Positions 23,061 through 35,865 of a stretch of DNA of 64,000 nucleotides are shown here, one piece after another. Made by a program: the position numbers and the translations under genes. The stretch is from NCBI GenBank assembly GCA_013399115.1, contig VXAA01002213.1, positions 434,081-498,080 on the forward strand, in the 5' to 3' direction. Numbering within the stretch: the first letter of the stretch is position 1; each line of letters starts with the position of its first letter. The notes beneath the pieces were generated by a model, which was given only the letters and a program-made list of their open reading frames with translations, did not search any database and was not told the DNA's origin. This stretch comes from Anseranas semipalmata. Lineage: Eukaryota; Chordata; Aves; Anseriformes; Anseranatidae.

Positions 23061-26039
23061 GTCTGTCATACCAGTAAGCTGAAGTACGCTACAGAAAATT
23101 AACAGCATTAACAGTCAACCTTTTGCTAATGACCAGCGCTGTAGACAACTTTTTTTTTTATGGGCCTGTAGGCATCCCCTCAAGACTGGCTTTGTGTATG
23201 TACTTGGTTACACAGTTGTGATGTATTTAGGCTGAAGACTCTCACTTCAAAGCATTTCCAACTTTTCTTCCACCTGCCCCCCTCTTCATCACTCTCAGTT
23301 CAACTCCCAGAGCCCATTAGAGGAGTTGTCCCTGGTTCAGACTGCTGCGCTCAGCCGGGATCAACGCAAGCCAGTCCCCGTTTTCCTCTTCTTTGCACAG
23401 TCCAGTCTGTGCACCTGCTGTCCTCAGCTGGAAAAAACTCATCTATCTGTAGACCCCCGATTTGCTGTTCCAGCTGAAACCTGGTAGCAGTAACTCATTA
23501 AAGATGCATGTAGTGAAGCCTGCACCCAGAGAGGTGCCGATTGGTGCTTCATCCGTTGCCTACAGGTCTTGAACTTCGTCAGCCAGGCAGGGAAACCAGC
23601 AGAGAAAGGACCCACTTGTCTGATTAAGTCGTCATGAACTGCTGTACAGGCTTCAGACAAGAAAGCCTTATTTTAATAATCCATCCAAAACCGAGTGAAT
23701 AACAAAGGGTTCGACACCTCCACCCCCTTTGCATCCTGGCTTCCTTTGAGATAATTCAGATTCTCATTCTTCATTTTGTCACAGATGTAGAACCAGTGGA
23801 TACCTCAGACTGCTCCCCAGGTCCCGTGAGAAACTGGTCTCTACTTCATTTTCATTTGATTGCTGAAGATGAAGCAGAGACAAAATAAAAGCTCTCCATG
23901 CTCTGTAGCATAAGTATGATGGTCCTGGGCAGCAAACAGCTGAGCTTGTTAGAGGAGCAGTTAGAGGTAAAATTGTATTTTGTCTTATAGTGACCTCCAA
24001 AGGTTGTTTTCAAATTGGTTGTGTTTAGAAAGGAAGATGATACTCCTTTTAACCAGGAGCCTGCAGTTAGCTAGAGGACCCATTTGCAGCCCCATACAGA
24101 TGTTTATACCATTCTGGTCAGAGAAACCTCTCTTCCTACAGCAGTTCAGGGTCGTTCCTTAGAGCATAATTTAACAGAGAAAGTTTTATCCGATGACAGA
24201 TTCTTGAGCTATGGTTTAGAATGATGTTAAGATCTCTCATATTTATTGGCCACCAGGAAAAGAAAAGAAATCGACCCACATGAGAAAGATTATTGGTAGC
24301 CCAGAGGCTGACTGCATTTGTCTAGGTGATAGGAAAGCTTTTTACCTGCTCTTTTCTTCATTTGGTGGAGGGTTTGAATCTGTGCCTTCAGTCTTCCTAA
24401 ATGAGTCCCCCAATGACAAAGCTTTCATGCCTGTGACCCCCATTCCATACAAGTGTTTTATTATTTATACAAGATGAAACTCTTCCAACTGTAAGGACTG
24501 ACAGGTTAAGGTACATGGGATGTTAGAGCCTCAGGCAAAAGTTTCTGTTTTGTCTGCTATAGAGGCTTGAACCCAGGGATCTCATGTGAGTACCTTAACC
24601 GTCTGTCTCTTCAAGGTCTCTCTGACTGCTATTCATTTATTCTGGAGCGAGTAAAAGCAAACTAGACATCAGACTCCAAATACAAAAATCCCAGGGGATT
24701 TAAAAACAAAACAATACCTGACTGATTTTAGACATTTTTTTTCCTCTACGTTATTGAGGGGGTTAGAAAAAGGAGCTGTTTGCTTTTTGATCAATCCTAT
24801 TGACCGTGACAGAAAATTAAAACTCTGCTGCTGAATTCTGTGAGGAAGACTTTAAAGTACCTTACAGAATATACACTGACTTTAATAATTTAAATCTCTA
24901 GAATTGTATTTTATTTGTGTTAAACTCTTCAAACTCTGAAGGGACTTTTTTTTTTTTTTTTTAATCTAAATGGTTGAAACTCTGCTAAATTTTATAGATG
25001 TTTTCCATAAGGTTAAAGGACAGGTTTCAGTCACTTAAACCTCTCAAGTCTATGGAGATTTGCCAATGGGAGCTATTTTTGTGCTACTAGAGTTTGTCCT
25101 AGAATAAGAAAGACTGGAATAAGACTCTGTGACTTCGTTCATTCTTGTTGCCTGCTGCATTATTGATGCAGGGCTGGGAAATAGTAAGGAAGAAGTGGCG
25201 AGGGATGCATCGGTTGGTCCTGGTCTCTTACAGCCTGCCTTTCTATCCAGGACTTTCAGCATCAGTCAAATACTTTCAAAGGGTTTCAGAGCTCTTTTCA
25301 AGGGCACCCTAGCACTGGATAATTAAAAAAAATACTACCACTATTCAGCGCTTTTAGTAGACTTCTGGAGTTGCAGTACTTCTAGGAAGTCATTGGATAA
25401 ATTGAATTATGTTCCATCTTGCAGACGAAGCAAATACATATTTTCATGCTGACAAAACCAGTTAGAATTGGTGATCTGCTGGTGTCCAGAGAAGTACCTC
25501 TTTTTCCAGAGCCAGAACTTTTCTAGCTTTGGAGATCTCAGAGGAGTCAGTGATTGCAAATACCTTGCCCTTGGTCCCAGCAAGGTGAGATGTCCAGCTA
25601 ACCGTCTTGGGAAAATTGAGGATCATTACCTGAGGCTGTGCTGTACAGAAACAGGAGAGATCTCCCCATTTAACAGGACTTGAAAAATTCAAAATCAATG
25701 CTAGTCTAAACGAAACTGTCAATGGAGAAAGAAAACACAAAACAGAACCCCCTCAAAACTCTCTTTTCCAAAACGACTGTCGGCAAGGTGAGTTAGCCAG
25801 TAGTGGGCTGGATGACGGTGGTTTGAAGGAGAGGCTGCTGCCAGTTGGTGATCATCTGATGGGGTTGATGGGAACATTGGCTGAGCCTCTGCCCTCATCG
25901 TGTTCATTAGCATTCACACCATTCACTGGCCACCCCCTTGCACCAAAGACATTTTCTGAGCTTGCTAATTTTCATGAAAGCAAGTGGGGTCACTTTCCAC
26001 CTTTTTTCCTCATCTCGACAAGGCTCGTCCCTTAGAGAG
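23061..26039. other. Non-coding, no gene recognised
   Basis: Unique sequence with a T17 run at 24,946-24,962 and a weak MIR-like scrap at 24,560-24,610 (TTGAACCCAGGGATCTCATG then GAGTACCTTAACC). A possible antisense MIR/L2 trace near 25,340-25,440 is too diverged to call. Confidence 0.45.
24560..24610 (-). repeat. Possible MIR/L2-type scrap, antisense
   Basis: GGCTTGAACCCAGGGATCTC followed by GTACCTTAACC resembles the antisense MIR end 'tgaacccaggtctcc ... gctctaaccac'. It is short, so the call is tentative. Confidence 0.3.
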
Positions 26040-26540
26040 CTGAGAAGAAAGGCTCTTTCTTGTTGTCATCTGTGCAATTATCAGCTTTGAACACGATGGC
26101 AATTTGTTGTTGTTGTTGATTTCCTTTGTTATGCAAATGCACCAGCTCATTCTCTGAGTGCTTTTTTTCCCCCACACAGCATAAAAAGGAATATTACACG
26201 TTTAATTTCATGTTATCATTTGTTTCCCTATGAGATTTCCTCTAGCCATTTTTTGGTCTTCTTCAGGCTAGTGGGAGCTAAGCAATGGCATTTTGAATTC
26301 TGACTTTGTCACTTCTATTTACTTTTTATCATAAAGGGGTATTGTCAATAGGTCTTATGTGGCTCCTATAAAACCCATTTAGGAATTTAAATCTCCACTA
26401 AAACACAGAATTTATGCTTCCTTTTATGATTTATGAGTCTAGAAGCCTAAATTTTGCTTTTAATAGTCTGTGCATTTATATTCAAAGCAATCAGCCTACA
26501 TTCTGCGCGAGCCTTAAAGTTGTTAGTGCACAACTAGAGA
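26040..26540. promoter_or_regulatory. Candidate enhancer block with SOX-OCT motif
   Basis: About 500 bases free of recognisable transposon sequence and of plausible coding frames, AT-rich but compositionally complex. At 26,124-26,138 it carries CTTTGTTATGCAAAT, an exact match to the composite SOX2-OCT4 element (SOX half CTTTGTT, octamer ATGCAAAT). Several TAAT/TTTAAT cores lie downstream. The short TTG repeat at 26,104-26,118 abuts the motif. Known: this composite is the top motif of pluripotency and neural enhancers. Inference: the block is an enhancer. A single 15-base perfect match in 64 kb is unlikely but not impossible by chance. Confidence 0.4.
26124..26138 (+). promoter_or_regulatory. 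SOX-OCT composite motif
   Basis: Exact CTTTGTTATGCAAAT. POU-factor octamer ATGCAAAT is directly preceded by the SOX heptamer CTTTGTT with zero spacing, the arrangement bound cooperatively by SOX2 with OCT4 or by SOX with POU3F proteins. Confidence 0.5.
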
Positions 26541-26907
26541 GAATAAAAGCAGGAGGATGTAGACAGAGGCCTAAGCCAGGAAGCTCAGAATAGAATTCAA
26601 ATGAGGACTACTCTAGGGCTTTATGATAACCTGTCTCTCTGGCTCTTATTATGGTCTACCTCCTGTATGCATCCTATATTTCACCCTTTGGTTAGAAAGG
26701 CAATATTTGAAATCAAGAGGAAGGAAACTCTTTTCTGAACACATAACCAAACCTCAGCTGGTTCGCTCACAAGTCTAAAGCACTCAGGAAGTTGAAATCT
26801 TCCCTAACTGAATTATTCAAAACTTACCAGTCTGTAAGTGGTCAAAACTAGATTTGTTTATGACTTCTGTTCTTTTCCATATTAGGCCAAATTTAATGGT
26901 TGCAACG

Positions 26908-26937
26908 TTTTTTTTATTATTATTATTTTATTTTTTA
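26908..26937 (+). repeat. T-rich/ATT microsatellite
   Basis: T-run leading into four ATT units and another T-run. Simple repeat, no flanking retroposon visible. Confidence 0.75.
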
Positions 26938-27328
26938 AATCAAAGTGAATGAGAATACTGTTAAGACTTGTCTGTAATAATGCTTAGGATAAATCAAAGA
27001 GACTGATGAGTGCTTGGGGGTCTTCTGTGTTTTTTGTTGTATTTGTTTTTTTTAATCTATTTATTGCTTTCCTTTCCTCTGAATTTTGAAAAAGAGTAAG
27101 TGGAATGAGGAAAAACTCTTACCTCGTCTGGCCAATTACTGGTAATTTGTACCTCTCAATATCTGCCAATTCATATCTCTTGATTTACATATTTGGAAGG
27201 CTATTTGTTGGATGTCAATTTAATTCTTCCTTTTGAACTCACTGGAATAAATCTAAAAGTCTTCAGATAAATGAATGACTCTGGATTCACACTGTCGTAA
27301 CAAAAAGTAGAATGTGCATAAGAAATGC

Positions 27329-27351
27329 AAAAACAAAACAAAACAAAAAAA
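27329..27351 (+). repeat. AAAAC-type microsatellite
   Basis: A-runs separated by single C. Same unit as the TTTTG tract at 20,394 on the other strand. Confidence 0.75.
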
Positions 27352-29824
27352 CCACTTACTCTAAAGGGTTAAAGAATTAACCCAAATTCTTCCTGTAACC
27401 TGGCATCCCGGGCTCTGATGCTATCATCATTGAATGCTGAAGCAACCTCTCAGATTTTACATCAAAAATGGGACCCAGAAGTTATCTATGTATTATAGAA
27501 TACTTTTTGCTGACAGCCTCTGTTGCAAATGATTTTATGCCTGGTGGGTTGTAAAGGAGTTCTCACAGATCATTATTGAGGTTCTGAGGAATGAATATGA
27601 GAGAGGATGCATCAGAACGTGGCCAGTTTAAAAATATCTTCTACTGTAAGTATTTGTACTGTCTATTGATGAGCTTTGTAGTGTGTATAGCAGGCTTTAT
27701 CCTGGCTATAGATTTGACAACATGCTAGGCTGGAGTTGAAATAGGTTTCTTGGGGCAATTGTGGCACATTCAGCTGGCGTATATAATAGTCTGGTCTGTC
27801 TCCTAATCTTAAATATCTACAGAGCAGAAGCACGTAGCAAGCTAGTCCTCTAAGTTCCCTTCAAATTCTCTGCATTTCAGGCTCTTCCGAGAAACTATTC
27901 AAAAACTGTGCATGGAACTGTCATGTGGGCAGTCAGGTGGCCTTGTGCTATTTGCTGCTAAACGCACCATCCTATGTGTGTTTTATTCTTAGGAGTGAAC
28001 AGCAAGGTCTATAGGGAAATTAATTTATTGTTTCATTCAGAGCATTCACTGCCTTTGTTTACACTCTTTGTCCTTTAAACTGATTTCTTTTTTCTTTTCT
28101 TTGACTGTCTGCTTGGGAGGAGATGCTAGAATTCAGAGGTTTACTTGCACGTTTCCCTACAGAACTGCCAGCGCTGTGAATGTGGATCACAAGGGGCTTT
28201 GAGGTCTTCTCGTTCCTCAGGTATAGCAAAGGGGCATGAACTAGGTGAAAAGCTTGTGCTTCTGGAGAGACGGATGCAAGGCACAAAGGGAGCACGGTGG
28301 CCTCTAAATCCTTGAGAGGGGTTTATACTAAAGATGCTTCCTAAAAGGAAGGTAGTGCGGAGCCCACCTGTAGTTTGGACAGCACAAGGTCAGAGAAGTT
28401 CTTGTTCTCACTGGATTACCAGATGTGGACAGACTTCCACCTGAGGGATCGGTGCCTTGAGCCACTCCGCCTTTCACAAGCAGTGGCAGATGGGAGAATC
28501 TGACCTATTTCTGGACGTAAAAGGGAAGCAGAGATACCACGTACAGCCAAACAAGCTGAATGTGTAGTTCTGTTCTTTGCTGAATGTCTTGCTGTGATCG
28601 TGCCAAGGTTGACTTTCGCCCAGTGCAAAGCTTGACGAGATCCAAACTTACTGTGCCCGTTCCACTGCAGGCCCAGGCAGGAGCCTTCTCCACATCCCCA
28701 GTGGAGCAAGGCTGGGGCTGTCTCTTCCCAGTGCTCACAAAAGAGTAGGTGAGGTCAGGATTTCACCCCATCCTCGTTTCCAGTCGTGTGCACTGTATGT
28801 GCTGGTTACCAAAAATAGCTTGTAACTGGTACCCTATTTTTAGCAAGAAGATTGTTCTAACACCATAACCAGGGCTTCCCTGGTGAATCCCTACTTTGGA
28901 GCTATAGACTTGCTCTTCCAATTATGAGTGCTATGATAAAATGTCTTCACAAAGGAGCAGCTATTTCCATAGCATCAGTCAGTATCAGTTAGACTCCAGT
29001 GCCCTTGCTGACTAGGTTTATAAAAATGACAACTACAGGTCATCCCAAATTCTTGGATCATAAGAAGCAGCTGCCTCTGAGAAGGGCCTTTTTCTTCTTT
29101 ATGTTATGTTCTAAGTGATAAACAAAGCCTCTTTTGAAATATTCATGCCACTGGCCCACCTGGGCTATAAAAGAAGCAGAAGATAAATAATGAGCTAATG
29201 TTTCACAAGATATATTCTCAATCAGAAGTCAGTATGGATCATGCATTTCTCACATAGCCACAGACAAATAACTCCCTTAAACTTTGTCCTGTCCTGGATA
29301 ACGAGGTGTTTGCAAGAGCAGGAGGTTTGACTCAGTGTCCCAGGGGACAGCTGGTAGATCTTTGTCCCTGGAGACATCAGATTGTAATGAGATATACCTC
29401 TGAAATGTTTTGCAGATAGACCTCAGTTCTCACACAACTTTGAGCTGGGCAAATGCAAGTCATCTCCAGCCTGGGTCATGCAGTTATGTTAACGTGGTGC
29501 TGAGTTTGGCCTTGTATTCCCCAATTTTCAATGTAGCTGTTTAGCTCAGAGTAAACTTCTGCTCAACCATTGTTAGGTGGCTTTGTTTCCAAACTGGCCT
29601 GTAGCCCGTGCCTTAAAATATGGGCATGGAAATGACACCGGCTGTCAAAGTAGCACATGGTTGTACGAGAATAAGAACTGTCTGTTGAATCAGAGCGATT
29701 GTTCATCGATCTCAGCGCTCAGTCCCCAGCAGAATCAGTAGGAGATGCTGTTCAGGGAGGGCATGCAAGATGAGCCAGTTTCTGTGGACTGCTTTTGTAC
29801 TCCCATGGCATTCACAGCTTGTTT

Positions 29825-30980
29825 TTATTAGGGGTGGTAGGGGGACCATCTGTGCCTGGTCCTTTTGGTCTCCATTTTACGGATAGACTGTCTGGGAATG
29901 TCTAGTCCCTTTGTAAACCAGCTGATATTGTCCTTCCGTATAATCTCCTGTGGTAGCAAGTTCCAAAGGTTCACTACTTCCTGCATAAAGAAGCTTTTTC
30001 TTTCGTCTGTTTTAAACCAATCTACTGTTGCTTTCATTGTTTCCCTCCTCCTTTTATTGTATGATGTGGTGAACGTTTCCCCATTCAGATCATCCAGTGC
30101 TTTCACCTTTTGTAATCCTCACTGATATCATGTCTCAGATTCCTGAATTGTCTCAGCCTTTCAGTTTCCCCTTAGGAGGTAGCTGCCCCATCACCCCAGT
30201 CATTTCATTTGCCTTTTGCTGTACCCTCCCTAGTTCCAGCACGTCTTTCCTGAGATGTGGAGGCTCAGAAAGCACACACAGCTCAAGATTTGGGTGCACC
30301 CACTTTTTAGGGAGAGGCAAAATGACGTGTCCTGTCTCATTATCAACACCTTTATGGCAGTCCCCAGTATCTCATTGGCTTTTTCTGTTGCCGCTGTACA
30401 TTGAGACACAGGTTTCAGACACCTGTCAACAATGAAGCCAAGATTTCTTAACTGAAATATAATTACTAGTTCTGTGTTCAGCATTGTGAACCATCAGCGA
30501 TGGTTTTGGTAGGTTTTTTCTTAGTTGCATTGCCTTAAGTTTATCCACACTGGAGTTAATTTGTCATCCATTTACTCAGAGTTTCCTGAGATCACTCTGC
30601 AGTTTCTTGCCAACATGAAGGCATTTTGACTTTCTAGAAGAGATCGTCTTCATCTACAGAGTTGGATATTCTTCTGCTGCAGGTCATGGATAAATCTGTT
30701 GAATAGAATTACTCCCAGGACCAATCCCTTTTGACTTTTCTCTTGAAGGTCCTCTTCTCTTGAATCTTGCTTGCCTTTTATCCATGCGTTTACTGACACC
30801 CTGCCAGAATTCCAGCAGATTACTGAGACAGGCTTTCCCTTTGCAGGAGCCATGCTGACTTTTTTCCCAACAGAAATATAATTCATGTACTTTATGATTG
30901 TATTGTTTATTATAGACTCTGTCATCTTACTAGGGATGGAAGTCAGACTTACTAGTCTGTAGTTCCCAGGGTTCTCCCTA
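29825..30980 (-). mobile_element. Decayed CR1/L3-like LINE, ORF2 reverse transcriptase
   Basis: Reading the minus strand from about 30,980 down, the peptide starts with ENPGNYRLVSLTSIPSK, the CR1-clade reverse transcriptase motif (PGNYRPVSLTSIPGK). Next comes QHGSCKGKACLSNLLEFW in another frame, matching 'QHGFxKGKSCLTNLL'. GLVLGVILFNRFIHDL follows ('GSVLGPVLFNIFINDL'), then NLGFIVDRCLKPVSQC and EKANEILG. Near the end is KTDERKSFFMQEVVNLWNLLPQE, the C-terminal 'RKxFFxxRVVxxWNxLP' signature. The catalytic middle (YLDFSKAFD block) and the FADD block are missing or unreadable, and frames change several times, so it is a dead, 5'-truncated fossil. Divergence and motif style fit an old CR1/L3-like lineage, not the young avian type at 15,587. 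The 3' limit near 29,825 is where the peptide ends; the untranslated tail is not clear. Confidence 0.85.
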
Positions 30981-33900
30981 GGGCCCTGTACAATCTGAGT
31001 GAGGTCAATCTTTGATTACAAGTTATAGCCCGTCAGTATTGGTTTTGATGGCTGGGTTTGGAATCTCCTCCCATGGACTTTTGTGCATAGTTGGCAGCAG
31101 AAGCAGAGAGAGATTGAGAAATGTCTGATAAATGTACTTACTTTTGGAGAATACCGACGTTTTGTTCTTCCCCAATGATTTTGAATGAGTGAAATATATT
31201 AGCAATGATTTTATCATTAAAATAGAGCGAAACATGCAGCTTTGCGCCGTGCAAAAACCATGGCTGGGGGGGGGGAGCAGGACACAGCAAAAAGTCCCCC
31301 TTTTGCCACAAGAGAGCATCATGCAAGAATTTGCTCCTGTGTTTTGACTTTGTAGAATAAGGATGCTATTCCTTACTCTTGTCTCTGCCTTAGAAATAGC
31401 ATATCTAGGACTTTCAGACTCTTAACACAAAAATCATCTCAGTAATAAGCAGATGTGAAATAATAATGAGTCTTTGCAATTGATTACTACTACAGGGATG
31501 AAGAGCTAGGACAGTCCAGTAAGACTGAGATGTACCAGTCCCTTGCTAAGTATCTCATTTTGCTGATTCAAATGCCTCTGTAGTCAGGGTTGTTTGAACA
31601 GAATCAAATTTACTTGTAATGAGCCATATAGTGATTCTCTTGTCTTTTTTTTTCTTTTCTTTTCCTCTTGTCTTCACATTAATTTCCGCAAAAAAGCACA
31701 TCTGATTTTGTAATGAGCTAAGCAACTGTTTCTCAATTACACCAAATTTTACTGCTCCTCAGTTGAAGTTTAAAGGCATGGCAACTTTAATATTATCAAA
31801 GGTTCTCACAATAAAGTCTTCAGTAATTCTTCATCAGTTTCATAAAACTTTCAGTACCGAATTACTCTTTGCTAAGGAATCCTTTCTACCAAATTCTTAG
31901 CACTGTTTTTAAAAAATCACAAACTCACGGCGATGAAAATCAAATTGCACACAGTGGTCAGCTGCTGATTGCTGCACGCATGTAACGCCTGTTGTGTAGG
32001 TTTGCTCTTTCTGATGCATCTTTGTTAGTGCATGCCTTGAAAACTGTGCTAGAAGTAGCGAGTGGTGTTAGTATGTTTGGACTTGACTAGATGAATAATA
32101 GGATATGGGAGGTCCAATGATGAGATAAATGAATGCAATGATGAAATAAAAAGCTCTTTATTTCAGAAGTTGTTTCTTTTTAAAATTTTTTTAAGTTATT
32201 CTGCCTTTTTCTTTTGGTCTTCCTGTAGCCCGTGTCCTTTCCAAAGCAGTATTTTGGGTCTCTCTTTTTCTTAGGCCCCCCTCTGCCTGTCCATCACTCA
32301 ATATGTATCTTTTCCAGCCAGCTCACTCCAGTTTCCAAATCTCTCTCTGTTTTGCCCTCAACCCCCTGCAGCGATATTTCCATATGTATGAAGGACACAA
32401 CTTTATTCCTATGGTTTCTCTCCTTCTTGTGCTTTCTGAGAATCTGGACTGGCAACTTTTTACCTTGCTGAGGGACAAAGAAGCCTTTAAAGCACCCCGA
32501 GATGGTTATATGGGAGCCAACACTGTAGTGCTCAAAGACTTGAGAAATGTGTATGTGAGGGGAGATGGGAGGTAATTCCACATGGTCATAGACTGGAAAG
32601 AAAATGTAATCATATGTGAAAAGATCTCAACATGTCCTTGGTTCAAGTCAAGGTCAGTAGAGAAAACTGATATTATCTAGTTAGATTTCTGTGCGTAATA
32701 CTCCGCAGAGACTGACCTCGTGGTTCTTCAGCAGGTAGGCAATCCGCATGCAGCATTCTGTACATTTAGGAGTTGCCTCACTGTTTTTTTTTTCAGTATG
32801 AATGGTAATAGTCACAGATGACTTTCTCCTCCTCTCTCCAGAAGGCATCTCTACCCTCAGTTAAATGAGTTTTATTCCCGAGGCTGATGTGTGAGATATG
32901 TTACTTATAGACAGAGTTGTCTTGCACCTTCGAGTTTCCTGTTTGTGGTGGAAGAGAACATTACCAACAACCCTGGCACCTTATGCTTGTAATATTTCAT
33001 AATGCCACCCACCTACAAACTTTACACTTTCCTTCCCTTATGTATATCCTAATATTAAACGTCTCTTTGCTACGATAAAAATAAGAGGTACGAGTATCAG
33101 ACATTCCCATAATTGCTAGCAGTATTGAGGACATATTCTCTGACATTCGAGATCAAGGAAAGATGTTCTGGGCTGCAAAATCTTCCCAAACACCACCAGA
33201 CATTCATCATCTGTCCTGAGGCAGAAGCACTGGCGTGAATCTCCACAGCTGGCTGAATGTCGTGCCGTATTCAGTTATGCTGGGTCTTAAATTGGTTTTC
33301 AACACACTTCTGTGAATTATGGGCAGCTGGAGAACCAAAAGTTTCTGTTGGAAACACCAAGGCAAAGAAACCTGAGTTTCACATGATTTTTCTTTATTTA
33401 TTGGTGGGCTAAATCCAACAGAGACCTGGGTTCTCTAAACTGCAGCCTGAGATATGTTCTGAAATAGTTTACCTCCCCTATGGCCTCTCCCCTTTCTGGG
33501 ACTAAAGCAGAGTCGGTGGCCAACATGAGTACCTGTTTTGCTCCAGGCGAAAATTAAAATCCTGTGAACCTGCCACGGTGGGAGGCATTTATCAGTGGAA
33601 ATACGGTATAAGAATATGGCATTTTGCTGTTCCTGGACACGGAGCCCCACTCAGCTGTCAGAGGAATAACCAGTGCAACGTGGGGAAATTCATCTCTCTC
33701 AGCATAAGCTGAATAATGAGAGAGAAGATTCCTGCGGATTCTCTACACCAGCAGTTAGGTATGACCTGTCAGAGCTCAGATGGTACTTCCAGCACAGCTG
33801 AGCTCACCTGGCTTTTCACTGCTGAGATTGCTTCTAGAATGTGACAGAAGCTTTCACCATTACGGCCCTACTTCAGACCTTCCCTGTGGATGGCTGTCAG

Positions 33901-35599
33901 CCTCCTGTATAGCCATGCAGGCTCTTTTTAAGACCTTTGTAATCATGACAGTGTTGATGGCCATTTTGACCTTTCTTAAGTTATTTGTTCTTCATTTCAG
34001 AGTTCCTTTCTTCCATTTTTTCTGGAGTTGTTGCTCCTTTGGTTTAATTATATTAAAGTTGTGCAGTCCATCAACCACCCGGAGATGGGTCGTTTTGAAA
34101 ACCATCTGTAATGGTACTAGTTTGTAACCAATCATTCATTGTAGAAATAGACACAAAATTCCAAACTGTGCCCAGAGGAACTCTCAATGTGACAATTTTC
34201 ACTTCCCCTGTAACACAAGAAGAAGGTGTCTTCTTGACACAGTTGATGGCTAGAGGAGCTGTGACCTGTGTGCACATTTTCTCTGCCAAATATGTGGAGA
34301 GAGCCTTTAGAGCAGAAAAGACTGTGGTTTATAAGCAGTGCAGGAAGGGAGGTGATCAGGAAGTGATGAGTGTGGACGTTTCTTAAGTGACTTGTCAAAA
34401 TGTGAGAAGAAATGAGATGCAATCATGGTTGAGCCTTGAATAACATAGGAGGAGAAAGAAGATGGTAGCACCTCTGAGCATCTTCAGTTGTTTGGGTTTT
34501 TACAGCTAGGATGGAGACCCTCCTAGGACAAAGCTTCTGAGGATATTTTCAGTGTTTTGAACTCCTCATCAAGCTGAAAGCAATGTGAAATTTGTAAATT
34601 GCCTTGGTGGTCTGGTGCTTGGATGCAAAGCATAGTCAGGACAGGCAAAATCCCAAAAAAGTATATGTAATGGAAGGCAAGAGGAAAGGCTGGGAAGTCA
34701 GTGCTAGTAAAGGGGTCTCAGTGTTGGTTATGATAGTGGTGGTTGTGTGAAGTGAAGGTCTTGGCTGATACTCTTTAGTCTAAAATTTTTTCTTCTTTTT
34801 TTAACTAACCCTAGGTAAGCCTACTCTGCTTCCCTGTTTACTGCTTGAAATTTCTCATGAGTCCTTGGTTCCACTGATGCCATACCAGCACAGCTGGGTG
34901 AGCAGGGACGGGAGGGCAGGAAGGATGAAGGCAGACATCTTCTGTCCCCTTTCATTCCTCACCCCTATATTCCTGTAAGTTTTTGTTCAGGTGAAGCTGT
35001 AGTTATGTTAGGGCTTACGTAGGACAGCCTCTTGGAAGTCAAATGGATGTTGCTCATTTACAGCACTGCAAACACAGTGAGTGGCTGTTCCCATACATGC
35101 AGTTTTTCTGGGAGTTGGGTTTTTCTCTTAAGCTATTAACTTTCCAAGTGGAATGGAGAAGTACACAGAACGCGCCTTCAAGGGGCAAGTGTCGTGGGAA
35201 ACAGCGAGTGTGAGACTTCTCTGCCTCACGTCCCTGTGCAGTGCAGGAGGGTGTAAGGTAAAAGGGAAATGGTGGTCAACTTGGATTGGGATATACTGGA
35301 TGAGGAGTGGAACTGAGCCTTCTGTTAATTCGAGGGAAAATTGCAAGGCCTCCCCTAGCAAAGTTCCCATTTACTTCACTGACTCCAGCAGGTACCTCCC
35401 TACATGAGAATCCTGGATCCTTCTGAGCAGGCCAGCCACCTTTCAAGCCTTAAAACCATCTTCTTCGTGTAGCAAAAAAAAATATATGGCAACTTAAAGC
35501 ATTCACATGCACCCTGAGAATGCCCCAGTGTTTTCTGACAGCTGACAAACTAAAAAGGACGAGGCTGTCAGATGCAAAGAATGGGTCCCCTCCGTTTAG
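30981..35599. other. Non-coding, no gene recognised
   Basis: Unique sequence with a G10 run at 31,266-31,275. Opposed open frames of about 90-115 codons at 32,294-32,581 and 33,780-34,422 overlap on both strands and have no recognisable domain. The scrap TTACTTCACTGACTCCAGC at 35,371-35,389 belongs to the dispersed TTGACTTCAATGG-type motif set. The fragment AAGCACCCCGAGATGGTTATATG at 32,490 faintly resembles an amniote repeat-tail phrase but was not called. Confidence 0.45.
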
Positions 35600-35865
35600 C
35601 TGCTGTCCCTCTGGTCTATTCAATTAGGATTGATCAAGCTGTGTCAAAGGTCCCTCCTCTGTTTCAATGGTCACCGAGAGCTTTCATGATGACTAATGAT
35701 ACGCTATCCTTAAAAAGAAAGGGGGAAGAAATAGAGAGGATAATACAAGGGTTCCTTTTTTCTTTTCTTTCTTCTTTCCTTATGTTCCAATTAGGCACAT
35801 TAACTTTATGACCTACTAAATGAAATTCATTTAATTGTCATTGTTCAATGATACATCAGCCCCCT
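35600..35865. promoter_or_regulatory. Candidate conserved non-coding block
   Basis: Motif-dense DNA with CAATTAGGATTGATCAA, a nuclear-receptor-like CAAAGGTCC, TTCAATGGTCACC, and further CCAATTAGG and TTTAATTGTCATTG cores, interrupted by an A/G-rich and a T/C-rich run (about 35,705-35,780). No coding frame. Enhancer identity is inferred from composition alone. Confidence 0.28.

Larger units (their letters stand above)
26541..29824. other. AT-rich non-coding, no gene recognised
   Basis: Unique AT-rich sequence with an ATT/T-rich microsatellite at 26,908-26,937 and an AAAAC repeat at 27,329-27,351. The box TATAAAAG near 29,165 lacks any supporting downstream exon. Open frames of 97 and 77 codons on the minus strand near 28,416-28,738 show no domain. 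Confidence 0.45.

Noticed and set aside
29164..29175. TATAAAAG box
   Set aside because: No initiator, CpG context or downstream exon; such octamers occur by chance in AT-rich DNA.
33780..34422. Overlapping open frames on both strands, considered as a retroviral env-like remnant
   Set aside because: No ordered retroviral motifs and no LTR-like flanks; hydrophobic stretches alone are not evidence.
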